Shown here piece after piece: positions 7,124 through 13,314 of a stretch of 13,562 nucleotides of DNA (within the stretch, counting starts at the first letter, position 1; each line of letters opens with the position of its first letter). The DNA is from CAYMRL01 sp964473205. Lineage in GTDB: Bacteria > Deinococcota > Deinococci > Deinococcales > Trueperaceae. Both the position numbers and the translations under genes were made by a program. Location: NCBI GenBank assembly GCA_964473205.1, contig CAYYOK010000093.1:1-13562 (forward strand), in the 5' to 3' direction. Below the pieces are notes generated by a model that saw only the letters and a list, made by a program, of their open reading frames with translations, was not told the DNA's origin and searched no databases.

Positions 7124-7148
7124 GGCGATCCCACCGGCCGGTGTCGCC
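7124..7148. other. Palindrome between the DUF2207 and ABC ATPase genes
   Basis: A perfect 12-bp palindrome, CACCGGCCGGTG (7132-7143), is flanked by GGCGA (7124-7128) and TCGCC (7144-7148), which extend the dyad with a three-base offset. It lies 26-60 bp upstream of the ATPase start codon. There is no U-tract, so it may be a protein-binding site upstream of the ATPase promoter or a weak hairpin after DUF2207. It could also be chance in GC-rich DNA. Confidence 0.3.
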
Positions 7149-7184
7149 GAATCGGCCTGCCACAGGCGCTGGGTCGGATGGGAC

Positions 7185-9023
7185 CTAGCGTCCGCCGGAG
7201 CTGCCTCCGCCGCCCCCGCCGCCTCCGCCGCCTGACGAGGAGCCGCCGGACGACGCCGAGGCCGAGGCGGAGGAGAGAGCGCTGCTGAGCGAGGAGACGC
7301 TCGAGGTCAGGCTGCTGAGGCTCGAGAAGGTCCCGCTGCCGCCCATCCAGTGGCCGCGGCTGACCATCGTCGCCTCGTCGACGCCGGCGAGCGGTGCCGC
7401 CCGCCGGATCTCGCGCAGGTACTTCTCGGCCACGCCGAGGGCCGCGGCGTAGACGAAGTAGCGGTCCCACAGGTTGAAGAAGTCGGGCGGGGCGTCCTTC
7501 ATCAGGGTGTAGTCGGTCAAGGTGCGCTTGAAGCCCTGCCAGCCGTACACCTCGGTCGCGATGTCGTCGCGCCAGCGCGGCAGCCCGGTGCTGGCGAAGA
7601 TGACGACGATAACGGCGACGACTCCGCCCGCGATGAACAGGCCGCGCGCCTCGCCGGCCAGGAAGACCGCCAGCACGCCGCATGCCACCGCGACCAGCAG
7701 CCCGCGCCTGACCCACCGGTTGGTGGTGCGCATGCTGTCGGCGTCCACCAGCGCGCCTCCGCGCTGCCGCTCGAGCCAGGACCTGACGCTCTTGGCCCAC
7801 GGCGGCATGAACGATGCCGCCCTGCTCTGCGAGTACTGCTTCAGCTCGTCGAACTCCAGGAAGCTGGGGTCCTTGCCGCGGCCGACCTTCGCCGCGCCCT
7901 TGAGGTAGTTGAGCACCGCGACCTCGAACGGCAACAGGCCGTCGGTGCTCTTCTGCAGGTCGAGCTGCATGTTGATCTTCTTGCCCTTGGGCCTGAACTC
8001 GGCGTAGCCCTGCCTGGCGAGGTCCATGATCGTGGCGTGCATGGCGCTGCCCATGCCCGATTGGCTGAAGCGCTGCATCTGCAGCGCGGTCACGGCGGCG
8101 GGCGGGAGGTCGGAAGGGGGCTCGAAGGGATAGAGCATGCCGTCGCTCTTGGGCTCGCGGCCGGTCCGGCGGTAGGCGCGCGCCACGCCGCCGGTCAGCG
8201 TGCCGATGCCGCCGAGCGCGAGCAGGCCCCAGAGCGGGCTGCGTCTGATGCGCGAGGTCGTCGCCAGGCGCAGGTCCAGCCCGGCGACGCGCGCCTCGTC
8301 CTCCAGGATCTTCTGGTGGCCGGGCTCGGTTCCCTCGATCTCGAAGAGGTCGGGGTCCATCATGTAGCGGATCTCGACGCCGTTGAAGCGCGGTATGCGC
8401 TGGAACGAGACGTCGAGCCGGCTGCGGTCGGCGCTGAGCGTGACGACGGGCCGTTCGGCGTTCCCGCGGGTGTGCACGTAGGCGTCGAAGGGCTCGGCCA
8501 TCCGGCCGGGCGCGCGCACGCTCAGCCGGTAGCCGATGATCGTCGGGTGGTCGAGCTCGACGAGGTTCCAGTACCACTCGACGACGTCGGTGTAGGCCTT
8601 GACGCTGCCGTGGAGCACGTAGTCGAAGCGCACCCTGCGCTCGGAGATGCGCCTGTCGTTGCGCACGACCAGCTCGACGCCGTTGCGGCGGCCGTCGACC
8701 TCGCACGTCTGCCGGTAGATCGACCAGTTGGGGCCGGATCCGAGCGCGCCGGAGCTGTCCAGATAGGTCACCGATACCCGCAGCTCGGAGGAGAGCACGG
8801 GCGGCGTCAGGTCGAGGCAGATGAAGGCCTCGCCGAAGTCCTCGTTGGTCCAGAGCGTGCGCGTGTCGCTGACGTACACGTCGCCGTTAGGCCGGATCTC
8901 GACCTCTTGGACGACGTCGCGCCACTGGTAGGTCTGGGCTTGCGCGCTCGCGGCCAGCAGCAGCCACGAGCACAGGACGAGGAGGGCGAGCGGGCGGGGC
9001 GCGCGGCGGCCGCTTAGGTGCAT
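7185..9023 (-). CDS. DUF2207 family membrane protein with signal peptide and Gly/Ser tail
   Basis: A 612-residue predicted membrane protein of the DUF2207 family (function unknown). The N-terminus is a signal peptide (Arg-rich start, hydrophobic 11-25, likely cleavage after AQA near residue 29). An extracytoplasmic beta-rich region follows to about 255 (VQEVEIRPNGDVYVSDTRT, VEWYWNLV). A membrane segment (263-281), a cytoplasmic region (290-435) and a pair of helices (440-456, 461-478) come next. The conserved C-terminal block is GFKRTLTDYTL, FNLWDRYFVYAAALGVAEKYL (515-536). The last 50 residues are low-complexity Ser then Gly, including ten Gly in a row, as in many DUF2207 proteins. Start is ATG 9023, 7 nt after TACCAT (leaderless). 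It sits between a permease and an ATPase gene that probably belong to one ABC system, so a link with that transporter is possible but unproven. Confidence 0.88.
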   Translation of the reverse strand: MHLSGRRAPRPLALLVLCSWLLLAASAQAQTYQWRDVVQEVEIRPNGDVYVSDTRTLWTNEDFGEAFICLDLTPPVLSSELRVSVTYLDSSGALGSGPNWSIYRQTCEVDGRRNGVELVVRNDRRISERRVRFDYVLHGSVKAYTDVVEWYWNLVELDHPTIIGYRLSVRAPGRMAEPFDAYVHTRGNAERPVVTLSADRSRLDVSFQRIPRFNGVEIRYMMDPDLFEIEGTEPGHQKILEDEARVAGLDLRLATTSRIRRSPLWGLLALGGIGTLTGGVARAYRRTGREPKSDGMLYPFEPPSDLPPAAVTALQMQRFSQSGMGSAMHATIMDLARQGYAEFRPKGKKINMQLDLQKSTDGLLPFEVAVLNYLKGAAKVGRGKDPSFLEFDELKQYSQSRAASFMPPWAKSVRSWLERQRGGALVDADSMRTTNRWVRRGLLVAVACGVLAVFLAGEARGLFIAGGVVAVIVVIFASTGLPRWRDDIATEVYGWQGFKRTLTDYTLMKDAPPDFFNLWDRYFVYAAALGVAEKYLREIRRAAPLAGVDEATMVSRGHWMGGSGTFSSLSSLTSSVSSLSSALSSASASASSGGSSSGGGGGGGGGGSSGGR

Positions 9024-9030
9024 GCTGCCG

Positions 9031-9036
9031 ATGGTA
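9031..9036 (-). promoter_or_regulatory. -10 box for leaderless transcription of the DUF2207 gene
   Basis: TACCAT on the minus strand, then CGGCAGC (7 nt) and ATG 9023. No Shine-Dalgarno sequence lies in the interval. Confidence 0.55.
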
Positions 9037-9084
9037 GCCGAAGCGAGGTCCGGGCGAGGGGAAAAGGCCGCTAGCCGCGAAGCG

Positions 9085-10236
9085 CTACTCGCGCGCCACG
9101 GCCGTCGCGATCGGGATGCGCGCCGCTCTGGAGGCGGGCAGCAGCCCGGCCAGCAGCCCGACGAGGAAAGCCACCCCGACCGCGAACAGCAGCAGCCTGG
9201 GCGTCACGGCCGACACCGCCAGGCCGATGTAGTCGACGGCGATCCGGTTGAGAAGGCGCGAGCCGAGGAACCCGACGACCAAGCCCAAAGCGGCTCCTGC
9301 CAGCGACAGCGCGAGCGACTCGACGACGACGAGCTGGAACAAGAAGCGCGGCTTGGCACCGACCGCCCTCACCACCCCGAACTCCTTGGTGCGCTCGAAC
9401 ACGCTCATCATCATCGTGTTCGCGACGGCGATCGCCCCTACGAGCAGCGCGATGGCGCTGATGCCGAGGCGGATGAAGTCGGAGATGCGCAGGCTGTCGC
9501 CGACCACCTCGACCATGCTCGAGGCGGTCCTGGCCCCGAGCTCGGGGTAGGCCGCGTTGATCGCGGCGGCCGTCGCCTCGGCGGCCAGCGGGTCGACCAG
9601 GTCGATGACGATCGAGCTGAGGCGGTCGTGGACGTCGGTCGCCCGCTGCAAGGAGCTGAGGGGCACGACGATCAGGTTGTCGACCAGGCCGCCCCCGCCA
9701 TCGATGAGCCCGACGACCTCGAGCGAAGCCGAGGGGTTGAGGCGCAAGACGGAGCCCTCCGAGAGACCGGAGCGGCTGGCGACCGAGGCGCCGACGAGCG
9801 CCACGTACGCTCCCTCGTCCTCCGTGCTCAGGCGCCGGCCCGAGAGGAGCCGGGTAGTGCCGAAGAGGTCGTCCAGCTCGGTGTCGAGGGGCACGCCGTG
9901 GAACACGAACGATTGGCCGGGGGTGAGGCCGCCGCGCAGGTAGGTGTAGAACGGGGTGACGGCGCGCAGCCCGAACTCGCCGGCGCGCGACCTCAGCTCG
10001 CTCAGGTACTCGATCGGCAGGTCGGCGCTGGGCAGCAGGTCGTAGTAGTCCGCCCCGTAGGTCACCTGCAGGTCGGGGCCGAAGCGCGAGAGCTGGTCAG
10101 CGAAGGTCTTGCGCAGCCCCTCGCCGATCGACATGAACACGACCGTCGACGCGACCGCGACGGCGATGCCGAGGGCCGTCAGCAGCGTCCTCAGCGGACG
10201 GTGGCGCAGCGAGGCCGTGGCGAGGTTCCAGTGCAC
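9085..10236 (-). CDS. ABC transporter permease, MacB/FtsX type
   Basis: A 383-residue inner-membrane permease with four helices. It has TM1 (15-37), a large extracytoplasmic MacB-like periplasmic core domain (about 40-245), TM2 (256-277), a coupling region ERTKEFGVVRAVGAKPR (281-297), TM3 (305-328), TM4 (346-366), and the terminal PASRAARIPIATAVARE typical of FtsX-domain proteins. It should pair with the MacB/LolD-type ATPase at 6373-7086, separated from it by the DUF2207 gene. Family members move lipoproteins, peptides or drugs across or out of the inner membrane, or transmit mechanical signals; the role here is not known. Start is GTG 10236, just before the conserved N-terminal MHWNLATASLRHRPLRT. 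No Shine-Dalgarno site is visible. The gap to the RodZ-like gene is 41 bp, so cotranscription is likely. Confidence 0.93.
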   Translation of the reverse strand: MHWNLATASLRHRPLRTLLTALGIAVAVASTVVFMSIGEGLRKTFADQLSRFGPDLQVTYGADYYDLLPSADLPIEYLSELRSRAGEFGLRAVTPFYTYLRGGLTPGQSFVFHGVPLDTELDDLFGTTRLLSGRRLSTEDEGAYVALVGASVASRSGLSEGSVLRLNPSASLEVVGLIDGGGGLVDNLIVVPLSSLQRATDVHDRLSSIVIDLVDPLAAEATAAAINAAYPELGARTASSMVEVVGDSLRISDFIRLGISAIALLVGAIAVANTMMMSVFERTKEFGVVRAVGAKPRFLFQLVVVESLALSLAGAALGLVVGFLGSRLLNRIAVDYIGLAVSAVTPRLLLFAVGVAFLVGLLAGLLPASRAARIPIATAVARE

Positions 10237-10277
10237 TGCTAGGTGTCAGACGCCCGCGGCGAAGGGTCCAGCGGCCG

Positions 10278-11393
10278 TCACTGGGCTGCGAACGCCCGGC
10301 CGACGACGGCTCCCGCGGAGCCCATGACGCCGAGCACGCTGTCGCCGAGGGTGACCTCTATGCCGGCGGCGTTGCCGACGTGGACGTAGACCGGGAGATC
10401 GAACACGAACGACTCGCCGGGCTCGGCGGTCCGGTAGACGAGGCGCTCGCCTCCCATGCGCGTGGTGCCGCGGTAGACCTCGAGCCAGGTGCTCGCGCGG
10501 ATCGCCAACGCGACCTGACCGGCGCCCGCGGCCGGGCCGGCGGTCTCGGTCTGGGTGGCGCCTGGAGCCTCGACGACGCTCTGGGCCGCGAGCTCGACGT
10601 GCAGGGTCTGAGGCTCGAGCAGGTCGACGCTCTGAGTGAGGGGCTGGTAGCCGTCGAGGCTGACGCTCAGCACGCGCCCGGCGCGCGCGGTGACGGGTGC
10701 GTCGAAGATGGGGGTGACGCCGGGCAACACGAACCCGTCGATGCTCACCCTGGCTCCGGGGGGCGCGCTGGTGACGCTCACCAGGATCGTGACCGGATCC
10801 GCGGTGCCCGTGCCGGCATCGGTCGGCACGACGCCAGGGACGGTGGCCGGCAGCGCGTTCTGGCCCGCGTTCGTTCCACCCGTCGCGGCCGGCGGGGGAG
10901 TCGTCTGGTTGGCGCGAGGGGTCGTGGGGCGGAACAGCAGGCTGTTGAAGCCCCACACGGCGAGCGCGACCAGCCCGGCCACGAGCACGAGCGTAGGCAC
11001 GAGTGGTCCCAACCGCGGCAGGCCGCCGCCGGCGCGCTGCTTGCGCTTGGCGCGCGGAGGCGGGTCGCCGCGCCGCTCCTGCTCGAGCTTCATCTCCAAG
11101 GTGGAGAGCCCGCCGGCGCGCTTGCGCTCCGACTGGTAGGCGGAGATCGCGTGGTCGGGGGAGATCCCGACGGCCTGAGCGAAGAGCCGCACGAAGTTGC
11201 GGGTGTAGACGTCCTCGGGCAGGTCCTTGTAGCGGCCCTCCTCGAGCGCGGCCAGGTACTCGCGGCGCACGTGGGTGAGCCCGGCCACCTCCGAGAGCTC
11301 CAGGCCCTTCTCGATGCGAGCCGCCCTGAGGCTGGCGCCGAGGTCCCCCGGCTGGGCGTCGCCGGCGATGCCGATGTGTCCGGGGCCGCTCAT
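10278..11393 (-). CDS. RodZ-like HTH membrane protein with inserted PEGA domain
   Basis: A 371-residue single-pass membrane protein. Domains in order are a cytoplasmic RodZ-type helix-turn-helix (18-80: LGASLRAARIEKGLELSEVA, RREYLAALEEGRYKDLPEDVYTRNFVRLFA), a basic stretch (112-120), one TM helix (130-149), and a Pro/Thr/Ala-rich linker (155-200). Outside the membrane follow a PEGA domain (207-268: SAPPGARVSIDG, GVTPIFDAPV, LDGYQPLTQSVDL) and a DUF4115-like C-terminal domain (295-368: TWLEVY, RTAEPGESFVFDLPVYVHVGNAAGIEV). RodZ links MreB filaments to the elongasome in rod-shaped bacteria, so a cell-shape or envelope role is likely. The PEGA module, often associated with the cell surface, is an unusual insertion. 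Start is ATG 11393, with GGAGGAG 7 nt upstream and ATGA overlap with the psuG stop, so translation is coupled. No mreB is in the window. Confidence 0.88.
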   Translation of the reverse strand: MSGPGHIGIAGDAQPGDLGASLRAARIEKGLELSEVAGLTHVRREYLAALEEGRYKDLPEDVYTRNFVRLFAQAVGISPDHAISAYQSERKRAGGLSTLEMKLEQERRGDPPPRAKRKQRAGGGLPRLGPLVPTLVLVAGLVALAVWGFNSLLFRPTTPRANQTTPPPAATGGTNAGQNALPATVPGVVPTDAGTGTADPVTILVSVTSAPPGARVSIDGFVLPGVTPIFDAPVTARAGRVLSVSLDGYQPLTQSVDLLEPQTLHVELAAQSVVEAPGATQTETAGPAAGAGQVALAIRASTWLEVYRGTTRMGGERLVYRTAEPGESFVFDLPVYVHVGNAAGIEVTLGDSVLGVMGSAGAVVGRAFAAQ

Positions 11394-12352
11394 CGCGCTG
11401 CTCCTCCGGCAGAAGCCAGCACGGGCGCGGGTCCACGCTCGCTGGCCAGGCGCGAGTACTCGGCGGCCACCTGCGCCGCCAAGGCCGCGTTCTCCCTCAG
11501 CAGGCGCGTGTTGACCTCGACGGTGACGCCGTTCGACACCTCGGCCAAGGCGCCGAGCAGGTAGGGCGTCGATTCCGCGCCCGAGACCCCGTCGCGCTGC
11601 AGCCCTGCCTCGGCTTCCGCCAGGTAGGCCGAGAACTGCTCTCGCGTCAGCCCTGCGCTGACCGGGTTGCTCAGCACCACCGCTGCGGCGAGGCCGAGCC
11701 GGCGCTGGGTGGCGAGCACGCGCGCGGCCGCGGCGGGCGAGTCCGCTCGCGCGCTCAGCCTCAGGTCGGTGGCCGGCATCAGGAACCCGGCGAGGGTGTC
11801 GCTACGGTAGCCGACGACCGGCACGCCGGCGGTCTCGAGGCGCTCGAGCGTGGCGCGAACGTCCAGGATGCTCTTGGGCCCGGCGCACACGGTCAGCACC
11901 GGATGCCGGGCGAGCGCGGCGAGATCGGCCGACTCGTCGTAGGCCGCGAAGTGAACGCCGCCGATGCCGCCGGTGGCGAACACGGCGATGCCGGCGAGGT
12001 CGGCAGCCAGCAGCGTGGTGGCGACGGTGGTGCCGGCGTCCCGGCCGGCTGCCATCACCGCCGCTAAGTTCCAGGTCGACGCCTTGTCGGCGCTGACGGA
12101 GGCGAGGTAGGACAGCTCGTCGTCGGTGAGGCCGACGACCAGCTCGCCGCGCAGCACTCCGATGGTCGCGGGCAACGCTCCGTTGGCCCGCACCACAGCT
12201 TCCAGCGCGCGGCCGGCGGCCAGGTTCTCGGGTCGGGGCAGCCCGTGGGTGATCAGCGTCGACTCGAGCGCGACCACCGGGCTGCCGTCGGCGACGGCAG
12301 CCGCGACGGCGGTTGAGATCCTGATTGGCGTGGCCCTGCTCACGGCTGTCAT
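11390..12352 (-). CDS. psuG: Pseudouridine-5'-phosphate glycosidase
   Basis: This Mn-dependent enzyme reversibly splits pseudouridine 5'-phosphate into uracil and ribose 5-phosphate, for pseudouridine salvage. It has 320 residues from ATG 12352 (E. coli PsuG is about 312). Family blocks are intact: VALESTLITHGLP with E30, SADKASTWNLA with K90, GATTVA-like AGTTVATTLLAADLAGIAVFATGGIGGVH (106-134), the acidic YDESADL, CAGPKSILD with K160, VPVVGY (177-182), SNPV, ESTPYLLGALAEVS (260-273) and RENAALAAQVAAEYSRL. The usual partner kinase psuK is not nearby. Start choice is ambiguous. ATG 12352 has GGAG four nt upstream. GTG 12343 (317 residues) lies 7 nt after TAAGAT and would be leaderless. The stop overlaps the RodZ-like start (ATGA), so both genes are in one operon. 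Function assignment is strong. Confidence 0.95.
   Translation of the reverse strand: MTAVSRATPIRISTAVAAAVADGSPVVALESTLITHGLPRPENLAAGRALEAVVRANGALPATIGVLRGELVVGLTDDELSYLASVSADKASTWNLAAVMAAGRDAGTTVATTLLAADLAGIAVFATGGIGGVHFAAYDESADLAALARHPVLTVCAGPKSILDVRATLERLETAGVPVVGYRSDTLAGFLMPATDLRLSARADSPAAAARVLATQRRLGLAAAVVLSNPVSAGLTREQFSAYLAEAEAGLQRDGVSGAESTPYLLGALAEVSNGVTVEVNTRLLRENAALAAQVAAEYSRLASERGPAPVLASAGGAAR
11401..11407 (-). promoter_or_regulatory. Shine-Dalgarno site for the RodZ-like gene inside psuG
   Basis: GGAGGAG on the minus strand lies within the last codons of psuG, 7 nt before ATG 11393. Together with the ATGA overlap it supports translational coupling and fixes the start. Confidence 0.8.
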
Positions 12353-12356
12353 CTTA
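12351..12356 (-). promoter_or_regulatory. Possible -10 box upstream of psuG
   Basis: TAAGAT on the minus strand, then GACAGCC (7 nt) and GTG 12343. If it is the -10, the ATG at 12352 cannot be the start because it lies inside the box, and psuG begins at the GTG. If translation starts at ATG 12352, the GGAG just upstream acts as Shine-Dalgarno and the promoter lies further out. Confidence 0.45.
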
Positions 12357-12385
12357 CTCCGGTGTGCTCCGGCGGCGTGCTCCGG
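12357..12385. repeat. Short CTCCGG repeats in the psuG/FUN14 divergent region
   Basis: CTCCGG occurs three times in under 30 bp (12357-12362, 12367-12372, 12380-12385). The last two belong to a 13-bp spaced direct repeat of GTGCTCCGG (12364-12372 and 12377-12385). On the psuG strand they lie just upstream of the possible -10 box, where an operator or activator site could be. Similarity may also be chance in GC-rich DNA. Confidence 0.3.
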
Positions 12386-12464
12386 GGTGCGCTTCGGCCC
12401 GGCTCTGCCCGCGCAGCACGCGTGGTTCGCCGGTACGCGCCGCGGCCTGCCGAGCGGGTCGTGA

Positions 12465-12470
12465 TAGCAT
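12465..12470 (+). promoter_or_regulatory. Extended -10 box for leaderless transcription of the FUN14 gene
   Basis: TGATAGCAT contains an extended -10 (TGn-TAGCAT). It is followed by CCGGCC (6 nt) and GTG 12477. No Shine-Dalgarno site is present. Confidence 0.65.
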
Positions 12471-12476
12471 CCGGCC

Positions 12477-12806
12477 GTGGAGATCCCCGACCTCTCCGCG
12501 GCCTTGCCGTGGGTGCAGCAGCTCACCTTCGGCGCCGTGGCCGGTTTCGTGGCGGGCTACGCGCTGAAGAAGATCGGCAAGCTGGCGGCGATCTTCGTCG
12601 GGATCGTGTTCGTCGTCATCCAGCTCCTCGCCTGGACGGGGTTCCTGAGCGTCAACTGGGGCGTGGTGCAGGAGGCCGTCGACCCGCTGCTGAACACAGA
12701 GTCCCTCGACTCGGCTTGGAGCGGCCTGCTGCGGGTGCTGACCTACAACATCCCCTTCGCCGCCGCGTTCGTGCCGGCGTTCGTGTGGGGCGTGAAGCGC
12801 GGCTGA
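12477..12806 (+). CDS. FUN14 family small membrane protein
   Basis: A 109-residue membrane protein that matches the FUN14 pattern: GAVAGFVAGYALKKIGKLAAIFVGIVFVVIQLLAWTGF, then VNW (residues 19-61), with a last hydrophobic segment at 92-105. Helices are expected near 17-31, 36-52 and 90-105. Eukaryotic FUNDC proteins act at mitochondria, but the bacterial role is unknown. The start is GTG 12477, just before MEIPDLS and 6 nt after an extended -10 box, so it is probably leaderless. It is divergent from psuG and lies upstream of the groES promoter. No terminator is obvious in 12807-12865. Confidence 0.88.
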   Translation: MEIPDLSAALPWVQQLTFGAVAGFVAGYALKKIGKLAAIFVGIVFVVIQLLAWTGFLSVNWGVVQEAVDPLLNTESLDSAWSGLLRVLTYNIPFAAAFVPAFVWGVKRG

Positions 12807-12880
12807 GCCTAAACCAGACCGCGCGCGCGTTGTGCAAGAACCTGAGCGTGGTCGACTAAAGGACTTTGACAAGACGCTGC

Positions 12881-12910
12881 TTGACGGAGCCGAGCCGGTC
12901 TAGGTAACAT
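12881..12910 (+). promoter_or_regulatory. Sigma-70-type promoter of groES-groEL
   Basis: TTGACG (12881-12886) and TAACAT (12905-12910) are separated by 18 bp, a good housekeeping promoter. A second TTGACA lies at 12866-12871 but has no -10 at suitable distance. The inferred start of transcription, near 12917, is immediately upstream of the CIRCE repeat. Confidence 0.75.
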
Positions 12911-12919
12911 GCGCGGTGG

Positions 12920-12946
12920 TTGGCACTCCGGCATGCCGAGTGCCAA
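12920..12946 (+). promoter_or_regulatory. CIRCE operator (HrcA-binding inverted repeat)
   Basis: TTGGCACTC-N9-GAGTGCCAA is a perfect 9-bp inverted repeat with the canonical 9-nt spacer. It differs from consensus CIRCE (TTAGCACTC-N9-GAGTGCTAA) by one symmetric change in each arm, which keeps the dyad. It lies between the promoter and the groES start, where HrcA represses chaperonin operons in the absence of stress. Confidence 0.93.
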
Positions 12947-12964
12947 GAAGACAATCCCCAACTC

Positions 12965-12975
12965 AAGGTGGAGGA
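12965..12975 (+). promoter_or_regulatory. Shine-Dalgarno site fixing the groES start
   Basis: AAGGTGGAGGA ends four nt before ATG 12980. The frame is open further upstream to an ATG-like start at 12920, but that would lie inside the CIRCE repeat, so ATG 12980 is the start. Confidence 0.8.
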
Positions 12976-12979
12976 ACCC

Positions 12980-13282
12980 ATGGCAGGTACTCAGCTAAGC
13001 CTCAAGCCGCTTGGTGACAAGGTCATCATCGAGGTGATCGAGGAGCCGCAGACCACCGCAAGCGGACTCGTGCTGCCCGACACGGCCAAGGAGAAGAGCC
13101 AGCGCGGCAAGGTGCTCGCCGTCGGCGCAGGGAAGGTCATGGAGAACGGCAACCGCGAGCCGATGGAAGTCAAGGTCGGCGACACGGTCGTCTTCGCCAA
13201 GTACGGCGGCACCGAGGTCGACGTCAGCGGCAAGCAGCTGATGATCCTCAGCCAGCGCGACATCCACGCCATCGTCGAGTAA
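12980..13282 (+). CDS. groES: Co-chaperonin GroES (Hsp10)
   Basis: A 100-residue co-chaperonin that forms the heptameric lid of the GroEL folding chamber in the cytoplasm. The signature is complete: LKPLGDKVIIEVIEE (7-22), the mobile loop TTASGLVLPDTAKEK (25-39) with the GroEL-binding hydrophobic tripeptide LVL (IVL in E. coli), QRGKVLAVGAG (41-51), VKVGDTVVFAKYGGTEV (65-80) and the end ILSQRDIHAIVE. Length is normal. It is transcribed from the promoter at 12881-12910 under CIRCE control and has a leader of about 60 nt with a strong ribosome binding site, unlike its leaderless neighbours. groEL follows after 32 bp. Confidence 0.99.
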   Translation: MAGTQLSLKPLGDKVIIEVIEEPQTTASGLVLPDTAKEKSQRGKVLAVGAGKVMENGNREPMEVKVGDTVVFAKYGGTEVDVSGKQLMILSQRDIHAIVE

Positions 13283-13305
13283 CGAGACACGAGAACCGAG
13301 GAACT

Positions 13306-13309
13306 GGAG
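13306..13309 (+). promoter_or_regulatory. Ribosome binding site of groEL
   Basis: GGAG followed by a 5-nt spacer (AGTTT) and ATG 13315. Confidence 0.6.
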
Positions 13310-13314
13310 AGTTT

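Noticed and set aside
7096..8706. A 536-codon alternate minus frame inside DUF2207
   Set aside because: Arg-rich shadow product, while the overlapping DUF2207 frame has a signal peptide, membrane helices and family motifs.
9049..9084. Hairpin followed by TTTT after the permease stop as an intrinsic terminator
   Set aside because: The only stem I can build (CGCT/AGCG) is four base pairs, too weak to call.
7350..10242. Very long open frames on the + strand across 7350-9017 and 9022-10242
   Set aside because: They are antisense to the DUF2207 and permease genes and have the Arg/Ala/Gly/Asp-rich composition of high-GC shadow frames, with no recognisable domain.
12866..12871. TTGACA as the groES -35
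   Set aside because: No -10 hexamer lies 16-19 bp downstream; TTGACG at 12881 with TAACAT is better spaced.
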